Below the pieces are notes generated by a model that made no database searches, was not told where the DNA came from, and was given only the letters and a program-made list of their open reading frames with translations. Positions 8,172 through 18,079 of a stretch of 32,611 nucleotides of DNA are shown piece after piece. This DNA comes from Paracoccaceae bacterium. GTDB taxonomy: Bacteria; Pseudomonadota; Alphaproteobacteria; Rhodobacterales; Rhodobacteraceae. The position numbers and the translations under genes are program-made. Positions within the stretch are counted from its first letter, which is position 1; each line of letters starts with the position of its first letter. The stretch is taken from the NCBI GenBank assembly GCA_011523445.1, contig WTGT01000308.1, positions 1 through 32,611 of the forward strand, read 5' to 3'.

Positions 8172-10838
8172 ATGAATCAAAACAATCATAATCTTACTCC
8201 AATGATGGCTCAATACATGGAGATCAAGAGCCAACATCAGGACTCACTCCTGTTCTACCGAATGGGTGATTTCTATGAGATGTTTTTTGATGATGCGGTA
8301 GAGGCTTCCGAAGCACTGGACATTGCCCTTACAAAGAGGGGTAAGACCAACAATATGGACATACCCATGTGTGGTGTTCCAGTTCATGCTGCTGATCAAT
8401 ATCTTCAATTGTTGATTCGCAAGGGTTTCAGGGTTGCAGTTTGTGAACAAACCGAAGATCCTTCAGAAGCAAAAAAGAGAGGAAACAAGGCAATTGTTAA
8501 GAGGGAGGTCATAAGGGTCATCACGCCAGGAACCCTTACGGAAGATTCCCTTCTCACTGCCAATCAAAACAATTACATCGCTGCAATTCACCAAATTCGC
8601 AAATCCGTAGCTCTGGCTTGGGCAGATATTTCATCGGGCAGTTTTCATGTTACGAGTTTTCCGTTGGTCAATCTTGCTTCACAACTGTCCAGAATTTCCC
8701 CCAAGGAAGTGATTTATCCCGAGACTTATTCCGCACAGATATTGGGTATCGTCAGGGAAACCGCCGATTCATTGACTCCCTTGTCCGATGTCCACTTCGA
8801 TAGCAGGATGGCAAAACGAAATTTGTCAGAAATGTATGAGGTTGCAACCTTAGATTCATTTGGCCAGTTCAATAGGTCGGAACTGGCGTGTCTGGGGGCA
8901 ATTGTTGCCTATCTGGAAATTACGCAGCAAGGTAAAATTCCCAAGTTGCAATTCCCGAGTAGGGAAAAATCGGAGGATACACTTCAGATTGATGCTGCAA
9001 CCAGAAAAAACCTTGAAATCACTAGAAACCTTTCCGGAGGCAAAAACAACACATTGTTGTCGGTACTGGACAAAACAAGAACGGCAAGTGGGGCAAGAAT
9101 GCTTGAGAGATGGCTGGCAAATCCATCTACTAATATCGGTCTTATCGCCAAAAGGCAAAACGATGTTGAAACCTTTTATTCTCAATCTGATTCCCGTAGG
9201 GAAATTCGAGACAAACTAAAAATGGTTCCAGACCTCCAGCGTTCCTTGTCGAGGTTGGCATTGGAAAGGGGAGGTCCAAGAGACCTCAATGCCATCAAGA
9301 CAGGTATAAAACAGGCCTTCCTCATCAATCAGGAAGTGCGTGTAATTGACGGGGTTTCCGAGCAATTGAAAGCTTCGCTGGCGTTGCTTGCCAATCTGGA
9401 AGGGCTGGTACAGGATCTGTCACAAGCCCTGATGGCAAGTGTTCCCCTTGCCACGAGAGATGGAGATTTTATAGCCAAGGGTTTTGACGAGGAGTTGGAT
9501 GAAACCAGAAAACTTCGTGATGAAACTAGGGTTGTGATTGCCGAATTGGAAAAAAAGTATGCCCAATTGGCAGACATTCCCAGACTCAAGGTTCGTTTCA
9601 ATAAACTGCTGGGATATTATGTTGAAACTCCATCTTCATTTTATTCCAAAATGGTATCACAACCCTTGTCGGATACCTTCATTCACCGTCAATCGACTTC
9701 GACGGCCTGCCGCTTCACAAGCAAGGAGCTTTCCGACTTGGAATCACGGATTGTCAATGCCCAACAAAAAACGGTCGAGATAGAATTAAGGCTCTTTGAG
9801 CAATTTCGGGAAGCAATATTGGCCCAGGCGAATGATATTTTCTTTATTGCCCAAACCCTCTCGGAAATGGATGTCATTGCAACCCTTGCGGAAATTGCCC
9901 ATACCAATAATTGGTGCAAACCGGTTCTGGATGAAAGTTGTGACCTTGAGATCGTGGCGGGCAGGCATCCGGTTGTTGAGGAATCACTCCGCAAAAACAA
10001 CCAGACACCCTTTGTAACAAATGATTGCAATATCAGCGACGAAGGAAGAATCATATTGTTGACCGGACCGAATATGGCAGGCAAGTCTACCTTTCTTCGT
10101 CAAAATGCCTTGTTGGCCCTTTTGGCCCAAATTGGGTCATACGTACCTGCCAAGAAAGCCAGAATAGGTATAATTTCGCAACTGTTTTCCCGTGTTGGAG
10201 CTGCCGACGATCTGGCCAAGGGACGTTCAACCTTCATGGTTGAAATGGTGGAAACAGCCGCAATTTTAAATCAGGCAGACCATAGAACATTGGTAATACT
10301 GGATGAAATCGGGAGAGGTACTGCAACATTTGATGGGTTATCCATAGCTTGGGCAACCCTGGAGTACATTCATGACAAAATCAAGTGCAGAACTCTCTTT
10401 GCCACTCATTTCCATGAGTTGACCGAACTCTCGAACCGTTTGCCGAATTTGTTCAATTTAACGATCAAGGTAAAGGAATGGCAGGGGGATGTGGTTTTTC
10501 TCCACGAGGTCGTTGAAGGGTTTGCGGACCGATCATACGGTGTCCAGGTCGCCAAATTGGCCGGGTTGCCCAGGGCTGTGGTAAGACGGGCAGATGCCAT
10601 CCTGAAAAAACTGGAACAACCCCGGGGCAAGGGAAAAGACAACATTCTCTCCATGTATCAGGAACTCCCCCTTTTCGCGGCTTCCTCCATGTTTGACCAA
10701 CAATCCATTGAAGTCGAACCTTCACCAGTTGAGAAGAAAATCATGAATGTCAACCCCGATGAACTGACACCCCTTGAGGCCCTTTCCCTCCTATATGAAC
10801 TCAAGGATACACAAGTCAAATCAGAAGGTGAATTATAA
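8172..10838 (+). CDS. mutS: DNA mismatch repair protein MutS
   Basis: N-terminal 'MAQYMEIKSQHQDSLLFYRMGDFYEMFFDDA', Walker A 'LTGPNMAGKSTFLRQNAL', 'LVILDEIGRGTATFDGLSIAWA', 'LFATHFHELTEL'. Confidence 0.98.
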   Translation: MNQNNHNLTPMMAQYMEIKSQHQDSLLFYRMGDFYEMFFDDAVEASEALDIALTKRGKTNNMDIPMCGVPVHAADQYLQLLIRKGFRVAVCEQTEDPSEAKKRGNKAIVKREVIRVITPGTLTEDSLLTANQNNYIAAIHQIRKSVALAWADISSGSFHVTSFPLVNLASQLSRISPKEVIYPETYSAQILGIVRETADSLTPLSDVHFDSRMAKRNLSEMYEVATLDSFGQFNRSELACLGAIVAYLEITQQGKIPKLQFPSREKSEDTLQIDAATRKNLEITRNLSGGKNNTLLSVLDKTRTASGARMLERWLANPSTNIGLIAKRQNDVETFYSQSDSRREIRDKLKMVPDLQRSLSRLALERGGPRDLNAIKTGIKQAFLINQEVRVIDGVSEQLKASLALLANLEGLVQDLSQALMASVPLATRDGDFIAKGFDEELDETRKLRDETRVVIAELEKKYAQLADIPRLKVRFNKLLGYYVETPSSFYSKMVSQPLSDTFIHRQSTSTACRFTSKELSDLESRIVNAQQKTVEIELRLFEQFREAILAQANDIFFIAQTLSEMDVIATLAEIAHTNNWCKPVLDESCDLEIVAGRHPVVEESLRKNNQTPFVTNDCNISDEGRIILLTGPNMAGKSTFLRQNALLALLAQIGSYVPAKKARIGIISQLFSRVGAADDLAKGRSTFMVEMVETAAILNQADHRTLVILDEIGRGTATFDGLSIAWATLEYIHDKIKCRTLFATHFHELTELSNRLPNLFNLTIKVKEWQGDVVFLHEVVEGFADRSYGVQVAKLAGLPRAVVRRADAILKKLEQPRGKGKDNILSMYQELPLFAASSMFDQQSIEVEPSPVEKKIMNVNPDELTPLEALSLLYELKDTQVKSEGEL

Positions 10839-10903
10839 ATTTGAAATTTTCTCTTAGTTCCTTAATCCTTTATCCCAACTGATTGCCATTGACTGTTCGA
10901 GAC

Positions 10904-13078
10904 ATGATTACCTCTATTAAGTCCCTTTGTCAGGAGATATATATTGATGCCAGAGGCAAGAAAGCCTTACCGGCTGTTTCGAATGGTATTGTTTCGGCAA
11001 TAACCCTGATTATTGCACAAACTGCATTCGGTACACTGATTTTTTCTGGTGAGTTGGCCCAATATTCGTCTCAGGGTGTCGGGCTTATTCTGTTTGGGAA
11101 TTTTGTCGCAGTACTGTTGATGGCCTTAATCAGTGGCTTTCGCGGTGTAATTGTTGGTTTATCTCCAGTCCTGGTAATTTTCATGGTTACCATCGCCAAC
11201 TCGGTAAGCACAAGTGATGAAGCATTGTTTGTGACGGTATATGCTGTACTGGCCTTAACTGCTGTTATCATTGGTGTTTGTTGCTTGTTGATCGGGCGTT
11301 ACCGTCTGGCTGCTTATATTCGTTTTATCCCTTACCCAGTAGCTTCAGGTTTTGTATCAGGTCTTGGTGCAACGGTGTGTATAGCTGCCGTTTCCTTGAT
11401 GGGAGTGGATTTGACCAGAATTAGTGAGATTGCCCTGATGGGCACCGGGTTCTGGATATGGTTCCCGGGATTGGTGTATGGAACGGGATTATATCTTGCA
11501 ATCAGGAAATGGCGAAATCCACACATCCTGACATCAAGCGTCCTGCTACTTATTGGTGGTTACAATCTAATCCTTTATTTATTGGGTATCTCCATCGTGG
11601 AAGCGGGGGATAGCGGTTTTCTGCTAGAAAGTACGGTACAGGGTAGGTTGTGGCCACCATTTACTCCGGAGGATTTTCTCAGGATAGACTGGTCAATTAT
11701 ATTCAGCCAAATTCCCAACATTCTGACACTTATGATGATCGCCTTCATATATATAATATTGAATTTTTCGGGTCTGGAACTTGCTGTGAATCGGGAGCTG
11801 GATTGGGACAAGGAGTTCAGTGCTACCGGGATTTCCACCGTTGTTTCCGGCCTATCAGGTGGAACATGTTCAACAATATATATTCCCCCAACATTACGAA
11901 GTAAAATACTTGGTGCAACCACTCGATTGACCGGCTTAATTGCTGCAGCCGTCGTGGGAATTGCAATACTTTATGGTGGTAGCCTGTTGGCGTATTTTCC
12001 AACCGCGCTTATTGGCGGGATCCTCCTTTTTGCCGGATTGGGTCTTTTGGAGCAGGGACTTCAGGATATTCGCAAAGGATTGCCATGGTCAGAATTGGGA
12101 ATTGTCATTGGTATTGTTCTGGCAATTTTGTTTATCGGTCTTATTGAAGGCGTGATTATCGGTCTTATTGTAGCTTTTGTGTTATTCGGGATAAAGCTCA
12201 GCAGGATTAAGCTGGTTGAAAATCGATTTGACCTGCGAGATAAAAGAAGCAAAAGGTCTTATTCGATACCTGATTTGGCCATACTTCAGGAAGTTGGTGA
12301 CCGAGGAGTTGTCTATCAATTACGTGGATATATCTTTTTTGGCAGTATTACTTCCCTTATTGATCAATTGAAGGATTCCCTAGCAGGTTTACAGACACCA
12401 GACTGTCTATTGCTCGATTGCTCTGCTATCACGGGGTATGATTATTCGGCGGTTAATTCCCTATCTCTGTTTTTTCGATTGGCAAGCAGACAAGGGGTAA
12501 CCATTGTGTTAAGTGCCACTCCTGCAAGATTGAATTACAATCTAGAAAGGAATCTTACTTCCAAGGAATTTTCAAACCTGAAATTCAAGGAAAATCTGGA
12601 TCAGGCCCTCGAATACTGCGAGGATTTATTAATATCCAACTGGAAAAAGACAACCGAAGGCATACAAGGTAAAAAATCTAACTTGCTAGAAAGAGCTTCA
12701 TCCGATTTGGAAAGACATCTTGACCGACAAATTGAATTTGAACGCCTGATTGATGAATTGGAGGGATGGCTTACAGCAAGGGATTATCAGGAAGGAGAAA
12801 TAATCTCAGAAAGTTCTTCCAAGGAAGAAATAAAACTGTTATTTGCAGGAGAGGCTTCCGTTCAAGATAGGGCTAGGAAGAGGTTATCCCAGCTTGTTCC
12901 AGGTGATGTAATTACAACATTGCAGGGTTATGGTATTCCTTCTTCAAGTATTTTTGCAGACAAATCCTGCCGAGTAATGGAATTGTCCTCTTCAACCCTT
13001 GCACTTATGGAAAAACAGAAACCGGACTTGGCTCTGAAACTATACCGATACCTTACATCAAGATTCCTTAATTCATGA
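10904..13078 (+). CDS. SulP-family anion transporter with STAS and C-terminal cyclic-nucleotide-binding-like domain
   Basis: Multi-TM SulP core ('YIRFIPYPVASGFVSGLG'), STAS segment 'DCLLLDCSAITGYDYSAVNSLSLFFRLA', C-terminal 'GEIISESSSKEEIKLLFAGEASV...LVPGDVI' resembling a cNMP-binding fold. Alternative TTG start at 10883. Confidence 0.85.
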   Translation: MITSIKSLCQEIYIDARGKKALPAVSNGIVSAITLIIAQTAFGTLIFSGELAQYSSQGVGLILFGNFVAVLLMALISGFRGVIVGLSPVLVIFMVTIANSVSTSDEALFVTVYAVLALTAVIIGVCCLLIGRYRLAAYIRFIPYPVASGFVSGLGATVCIAAVSLMGVDLTRISEIALMGTGFWIWFPGLVYGTGLYLAIRKWRNPHILTSSVLLLIGGYNLILYLLGISIVEAGDSGFLLESTVQGRLWPPFTPEDFLRIDWSIIFSQIPNILTLMMIAFIYIILNFSGLELAVNRELDWDKEFSATGISTVVSGLSGGTCSTIYIPPTLRSKILGATTRLTGLIAAAVVGIAILYGGSLLAYFPTALIGGILLFAGLGLLEQGLQDIRKGLPWSELGIVIGIVLAILFIGLIEGVIIGLIVAFVLFGIKLSRIKLVENRFDLRDKRSKRSYSIPDLAILQEVGDRGVVYQLRGYIFFGSITSLIDQLKDSLAGLQTPDCLLLDCSAITGYDYSAVNSLSLFFRLASRQGVTIVLSATPARLNYNLERNLTSKEFSNLKFKENLDQALEYCEDLLISNWKKTTEGIQGKKSNLLERASSDLERHLDRQIEFERLIDELEGWLTARDYQEGEIISESSSKEEIKLLFAGEASVQDRARKRLSQLVPGDVITTLQGYGIPSSSIFADKSCRVMELSSSTLALMEKQKPDLALKLYRYLTSRFLNS

Positions 13079-13133
13079 ATGGTTCAGAAGACGATATTTG
13101 AGATTCTTACCATCTCATGTTTGAGTAGGGAAA

Positions 13134-14651
13134 TCAGTTGTTTTGAAATAGATTTCTGAATTTATCCCTCAACAGATTTTTCTGGACTTTTCCCATTGTA
13201 TTGCGGGGTAGTTCATCAACAATCAGGATTTTCTTGGGAAGTTTGTAACGAGCCAGTGAAGTTGACATAACAGAACGAATTTGATCAACGTCCGGATTGA
13301 CTTCATTGGATGGAACGATCAATCCCACTACAGCTTCACCGAAATCATCATGGGGAACTCCAATCACGGTACTTTCAAGAACACTTGGTTGGCCATCAAG
13401 CAGAAGCTCGATCTCCTTGGGGTAGATATTGAATCCACCGGAAATGATGAGATCCTTGTTACGACCTTCAATATGGATGTATCCCTGACTGTCAAACTTG
13501 CCGAGATCACCGGTGATGAAGAAACCGTCAGGACGAAACTCTGCAGTTGTTTTAGTTGGTTTTTGCCAATACCCCTTGCAAACGTTTGGGCCACGAACCT
13601 CAATCTGTCCAATCTCCCCTGCAGGGATGGGTTTACCAGATGTAGGATCGGTAATTTTAACCTCGATCCCCGGCAGAGGGAAACCAACAGTACCTGGTCG
13701 TCGTTCGCCTTCATAAGGATTCGATGTATTCATGCTGGTTTCAGTCAAGCCATACCGTTCCAGAATGCGATGTCCGGTTCGCCTCTCGAACTGGACATGT
13801 GTTTCGGCCAGCAATGGCGCACTCCCTGAAACGAACAGCCTCATTTCCTTGGTGAGGTCTCTTGTAAACCCGGGTGAATTCAATAGCCGAGTATAAAAGG
13901 TCGGGACACCCATCATAACCGTGGATTGAGGGATTAACCTGATTATTTCACTGGTATCAAACCCGGGAAGTAAGATCATTGATCCCCCCGCAAGCAGGGA
14001 TACATTGGTGGCAACGAATAAACCATGTGAATGGAAGATAGGCAAGGCATGCAGAAGCGCATCGCTGGTATCGAATTGCCATAAATCTCTGAGGACCCGT
14101 CCGTTAGATAGAAGGTTTTCTTGGGTGAGCATTGCACCTTTGGGTCGACCTGTTGTTCCTGAAGTATACAGGATTGTGGCAAGATCGTCCTTGGCACGAC
14201 TGACCGTGGGGAAGTCATGAGGCTTGTTATGTCCCTTCTCAGCAAGTGAACCCCTACCGTCCTCATTCAAGGTTTCAAGCTTGAAACCCCTTGCGACTGC
14301 AAGTGGTGATATCAAGTGTAGGTTTCTTGCATCACAAACCACCAATGAAGGTTGGCTATCCACAATGAAATAGGAGAGTTCGTCAATGGTGTATGCCGGG
14401 TTAAGGGGTACGAAAACAATTCCTGTTTGAATGCAGGCAGCATATAGTGCCAACACTTCTGGAGATTTCTCAACATGAACCAGCAGCCGATCTCCGGAAG
14501 AAACACCCAAGTCTGTCAAGGTATGAGCAAATTGGGTTCCTACTTGGAGGAATTTTTCATAGGTGATGATTGTTCCATCAGGTCGTATGAGAAAAGGTGT
14601 CTTTTTTCCCACATGAACACCGAACAGTTCATAATAGAGCGGGTTATTCAT
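13134..14651 (-). CDS. AMP-forming acyl-CoA synthetase, malonyl-CoA synthetase-like
   Basis: 'ATILYTSGTTGRPKGAMLTQENL', 'ERYGLTETSMNTSNPYEGERRPGTVGFPLPG', 'LPRNTMGKVQKNLLRD'. Overall resemblance to MatB-type enzymes. Confidence 0.85.
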   Translation of the reverse strand: MNNPLYYELFGVHVGKKTPFLIRPDGTIITYEKFLQVGTQFAHTLTDLGVSSGDRLLVHVEKSPEVLALYAACIQTGIVFVPLNPAYTIDELSYFIVDSQPSLVVCDARNLHLISPLAVARGFKLETLNEDGRGSLAEKGHNKPHDFPTVSRAKDDLATILYTSGTTGRPKGAMLTQENLLSNGRVLRDLWQFDTSDALLHALPIFHSHGLFVATNVSLLAGGSMILLPGFDTSEIIRLIPQSTVMMGVPTFYTRLLNSPGFTRDLTKEMRLFVSGSAPLLAETHVQFERRTGHRILERYGLTETSMNTSNPYEGERRPGTVGFPLPGIEVKITDPTSGKPIPAGEIGQIEVRGPNVCKGYWQKPTKTTAEFRPDGFFITGDLGKFDSQGYIHIEGRNKDLIISGGFNIYPKEIELLLDGQPSVLESTVIGVPHDDFGEAVVGLIVPSNEVNPDVDQIRSVMSTSLARYKLPKKILIVDELPRNTMGKVQKNLLRDKFRNLFQNN

Positions 14652-14765
14652 AGATGAATATCGTTATCACGACCTAACAGACAGCTGAGGCTGTATACCT
14701 GTTCTTTGCAAACCAATTGCCGAAGCCAGAAGAGAGCCTCAAAGAATCAAATACCTCTGAAAATC

Positions 14766-15479
14766 TTATTCCTGTTCCTGTTCTTCTTCCATAGGGTAGT
14801 TTTCGGCGACTCCAACCTGAGCTGGACGCAGCAGGCGATTATGGTACTTGAAACCAGTTTGCTGCACTTCAGTGATTTGTCCATCCTCAAATCCTGGTAC
14901 AGGTGCATAATAAAGTGCATTGTGACTGTTATGATCAAAAGTATCCCCGACTTCCGGGATGATCTCCTCGATATTGTTTCTGCTCAAGGAGGAATTCAAT
15001 TCCTTTTGCACAACCTTTATTCCCTCAACCCAGGCAGCAAGGTTGTCTGATTTGCTTTCCTCGCCTGCCTTGATAGCCCTCTTGAGGTTTTCGTGGGTCG
15101 ACAGAATTTCCCTAGCCAGCCTGATACCATCGAACTTTTTGGTTTCTTCAACCATTTTCTCCAGGCGTTTGAATTTATCCCGCTCATTGGCCAGATTTCG
15201 CTTCAATTGATCGTTTTCCTCTCGCAGATTTTTCTTTTCACTGGTCAGGAGATCAATCATTTTCTTGGCGCTTTCGACAAAGGAAGTCGGCTTTTCACCG
15301 TTTTCATTTTCATGATCTGGTGTTTTATCTTGAACCTCGGTATCGTGATTGCCACCGTTGAGCGTGGCATTCTCTGGTTGTGCCTGAATATCCTCTACAA
15401 CCGCATCTTCTTCCGGTTCGATGTTTTCTTCTGGATTTTTATCCTCGTCTGTCTGCATAGCTCTCAAATAATCCTTCAA
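14766..15479 (-). CDS. grpE: Co-chaperone GrpE
   Basis: 'VEGIKVVQKELNSSLSRNNIEEIIPEVGDTFDHNSHNALYYAP...VQQTGFKYHNRLLRPAQVGVA' is a typical GrpE C-terminus; acidic N-terminus; adjacent to hrcA. Confidence 0.95.
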   Translation of the reverse strand: MKDYLRAMQTDEDKNPEENIEPEEDAVVEDIQAQPENATLNGGNHDTEVQDKTPDHENENGEKPTSFVESAKKMIDLLTSEKKNLREENDQLKRNLANERDKFKRLEKMVEETKKFDGIRLAREILSTHENLKRAIKAGEESKSDNLAAWVEGIKVVQKELNSSLSRNNIEEIIPEVGDTFDHNSHNALYYAPVPGFEDGQITEVQQTGFKYHNRLLRPAQVGVAENYPMEEEQEQE

Positions 15480-15481
15480 AA

Positions 15482-16543
15482 TTATGATTTTTCGGCAATG
15501 AGTTTACCAACAAGTTGAGCTGTATAATCCACGATTGGTACGATTCTACCGTAATTCAACCGAGTAGGTCCGATTACGCCTAATGCTCCAACAATATTAC
15601 CTTCGGAATTAATATAGGGAGCGGCAACCAAAGTTGAACCTGATAGGGAAAATAGTTTGTTTTCGGATCCAATAAATATCTTGACGCCCTGCCCCTCCTC
15701 GATCAGTTCAAGTATATTGGAAATTTCCTTTTTTCTTTCCAGATCGTCAAACAAATGCCTGACCTGCTCAAAATCAACGGTTCCTTCATCATTCTCAAGC
15801 AAATTTGACCTGCCTCTCACGATCAATCGTTCCTGCTGTTCACCAGGCTTGTCCCAGAAGGCCAGCCCACGTTCAACCAATTCAGTGGTCAACTCATCCA
15901 ATTTGCTCTTTTGCTTCAGGATATCCTTGCTGATCAATCCCTTGATTTCGGTAATGCTCTTGCCATCCAATACGGAATTGACATAGTTTGCTGCTTCCGT
16001 CAGGGTTGAAGCAGTCAAACCCATCGGGGTAGAGAAGACCCGATTTTCTACCGCTCCGTCAGCCATGACCAGCACAACCAGAGCACTTTCATTTGTCAGC
16101 TTGAGAAACTGAACATGCTTGATGGTGGATTCCTTTTTCGGCATCAACACCAGACTGGCACTCTGGGTCAACCTGGACAGTAACGAACCAATTCGATCCA
16201 GGGAATTATTCAGATTTTCATCCTCTGTGGAACCAATTCTCGAAAATTGCTTTTTGTCTTCGGGTTCAATTTCGCCGATTTCCAGAAACTCATCGACAAA
16301 AAGTCGCAGACCCATGAGAGTGGGAATCCTGCCTGCTGAAATGTGAGGGCTTTCCAAAAGCCCCAACCGCTCCAGCTCCTGCATGACATTTCTGACCGTG
16401 GCAGGTGAAATCTTGGTGGATAAATTGCGGGATATTGCTCTCGATCCTACAGGGGAACCAGAGTATAAATAGGATTCTACCAACCGGGAAAAAATTTCGG
16501 TATTGCGTTGATCCAAAATTTCCAGAATCTCTTCCTTGCTCAC
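15482..16543 (-). CDS. hrcA: Heat-inducible transcription repressor HrcA
   Basis: 'YLYSGSPVGSRAISRNLSTKISPATVRNVMQELERLGLLESPHISAGRIPT' and 'GALGVIGPTRLNYGRIVPIVDYTAQLV'. Confidence 0.97.
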   Translation of the reverse strand: MSKEEILEILDQRNTEIFSRLVESYLYSGSPVGSRAISRNLSTKISPATVRNVMQELERLGLLESPHISAGRIPTLMGLRLFVDEFLEIGEIEPEDKKQFSRIGSTEDENLNNSLDRIGSLLSRLTQSASLVLMPKKESTIKHVQFLKLTNESALVVLVMADGAVENRVFSTPMGLTASTLTEAANYVNSVLDGKSITEIKGLISKDILKQKSKLDELTTELVERGLAFWDKPGEQQERLIVRGRSNLLENDEGTVDFEQVRHLFDDLERKKEISNILELIEEGQGVKIFIGSENKLFSLSGSTLVAAPYINSEGNIVGALGVIGPTRLNYGRIVPIVDYTAQLVGKLIAEKS

Positions 16544-16749
16544 TCTCCAGCCTTCTCGAATTAAATTTAAGGGAAATTCTATTTTTTACACCAGAATCAA
16601 TTTAGCAAAAAACTCAGCCAGTTTGCCAATACCAACAAGTATTCAATGATCCATGTGCTTCATAGAACGAAAACCTTGCATACTTTCCATAGTGTAAATT
16701 ACCAATTATATGGCTAATCCTGTTTACCAAAAAAATAAAGATTTGAATT

Positions 16750-17475
16750 ATGCGTTTATCAAAGAGAAAATTCGATGAGTTGCGACCGGTATCGATAGAA
16801 ATTGATGTCAACCGTTATGCCGAAGGGTCATGTCTGATTTCCTGTGGACATACCAAGGTTTTGTGTACGGCTTCGGTTGAGGAGCATGTCCCGTTTTTTC
16901 GACGAAGAACGGGTTTGGGATGGATTTCAGCCGAATATTCATTATTGCCCAGGGCTACCCATGAAAGAAACCGGCGTGACGGACGAGGTTCATCTGTTTC
17001 GGGAAGAACCCTGGAAATTCAGAGACTGATCGGAAGGTCTCTCCGTGCCGGTGTAAATTTTGCAAGTTTGGGTGAGAGACAAATCATGATCGATTGTGAT
17101 GTCCTCCAGGCTGATGGTGGGACTAGGTGTGCCTCGATTACCGGTGGTTGGGTTGCTCTTAGACTTGCAGTCAATAAACTGTTGCAAGATAGATATATTG
17201 TCAGAGATCCCCTACAGCAGCAGGTCATCGCCATTTCCTGTGGCATTCATGCGGGTTCGCATATACTGGATCTGGACTATAACGAAGATTCCAATGCTGA
17301 AGTTGACGGTAATTTTGTATTTACCTCTTCGGGAGAACTGATTGAAGTGCAATGTACAGCTGAAGACAAATCATTTCCCACGGCATCAATCTTGGAGTTT
17401 ATTGAACTATCGAGCAAGGGTGCCAGTGAACTGGTTCGAATTCAAAATGAAGCACTGGCCAAGAAAAATGCGTAA
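16750..17475 (+). CDS. rph: Ribonuclease PH
   Basis: 'VLCTASVEEHVPFFRRRTGLGWISAEYSLLPRATHERNRRD', 'GRTLEIQRLIGRSLRAGVN', 'ADGGTRCASITGGWVAL'. Confidence 0.98.
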   Translation: MRLSKRKFDELRPVSIEIDVNRYAEGSCLISCGHTKVLCTASVEEHVPFFRRRTGLGWISAEYSLLPRATHERNRRDGRGSSVSGRTLEIQRLIGRSLRAGVNFASLGERQIMIDCDVLQADGGTRCASITGGWVALRLAVNKLLQDRYIVRDPLQQQVIAISCGIHAGSHILDLDYNEDSNAEVDGNFVFTSSGELIEVQCTAEDKSFPTASILEFIELSSKGASELVRIQNEALAKKNA

Positions 17476-18079
17476 GCTAGATTCCAAAGTGTTGGTGATA
17501 GCCACGCATAACAAGGATAAACTGAGTGAATTCGAAGGGATATTACACCCACATGGGGTGAAAACAAGATTTGCCGGAGACTTCAATTTGGAATTTCCAC
17601 CCGAAACCGAAGAGACCTTTGTAGGTAATGCCAGGATCAAGGCTCATTTTGTCGCTCGAGAAACACAACTTCCTGCAATTGCAGACGATAGCGGGATAAT
17701 GGTATCAGATCTTGATAACCAACCAGGGGTTAAGACTGCCGATTGGGCTGAAACACCTGATGGAAGGGATTACAAGAAAGCCATGACCAAAGTTTGGAAA
17801 TTGCTTGAGGAAAAACAGTCTCCCCTGCCCAGAAAGGCGAAATTCTGCTCGACAATCTGTGTTGCTTGGCCCGACGGCCATGATGAAATTTTCGAAGGTT
17901 TTGTCAATGGACAAATTGTCTGGCCGATGCGAGGGGAAATCGGCTTCGGATTTGACCCCATATTCATGCCCGATGGATACAAGATTACATTTGGGGAAAT
18001 GTACAAGGCGGACAAGAACCTTATCAGTCACAGGGCATTGTCACTTAAAGCTTTTGCTGAAAACTGTCTTGATGCCTGA
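17468..18079 (+). CDS. rdgB: RdgB/HAM1 family non-canonical purine NTP pyrophosphatase
   Basis: 'VLVIATHNKDKLSEFEGIL', 'TFVGNARIKAHFVARETQLPAIADDSGI', 'GFGFDPIFMPDGYKITFGEM...KNLISHRALSLK'. ATG at 17468 overlaps the rph stop. Confidence 0.95.
   Translation: MRKLDSKVLVIATHNKDKLSEFEGILHPHGVKTRFAGDFNLEFPPETEETFVGNARIKAHFVARETQLPAIADDSGIMVSDLDNQPGVKTADWAETPDGRDYKKAMTKVWKLLEEKQSPLPRKAKFCSTICVAWPDGHDEIFEGFVNGQIVWPMRGEIGFGFDPIFMPDGYKITFGEMYKADKNLISHRALSLKAFAENCLDA

Noticed and set aside
8172-10838. mutS as part of the adjacent putative defence operon
   Set aside because: It is a canonical full-length mutS, separated by a non-coding gap and the ureohydrolase gene; adjacency appears incidental.
14706-15050. 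Plus-strand 114-aa ORF overlapping grpE antisense
   Set aside because: Lies mostly antisense to a confident grpE gene and has no recognisable domain.
16544-16749. Possible CIRCE operator upstream of hrcA
   Set aside because: No TTAGCACTC-N9-GAGTGCTAA-like inverted repeat found by reading the intergenic region.
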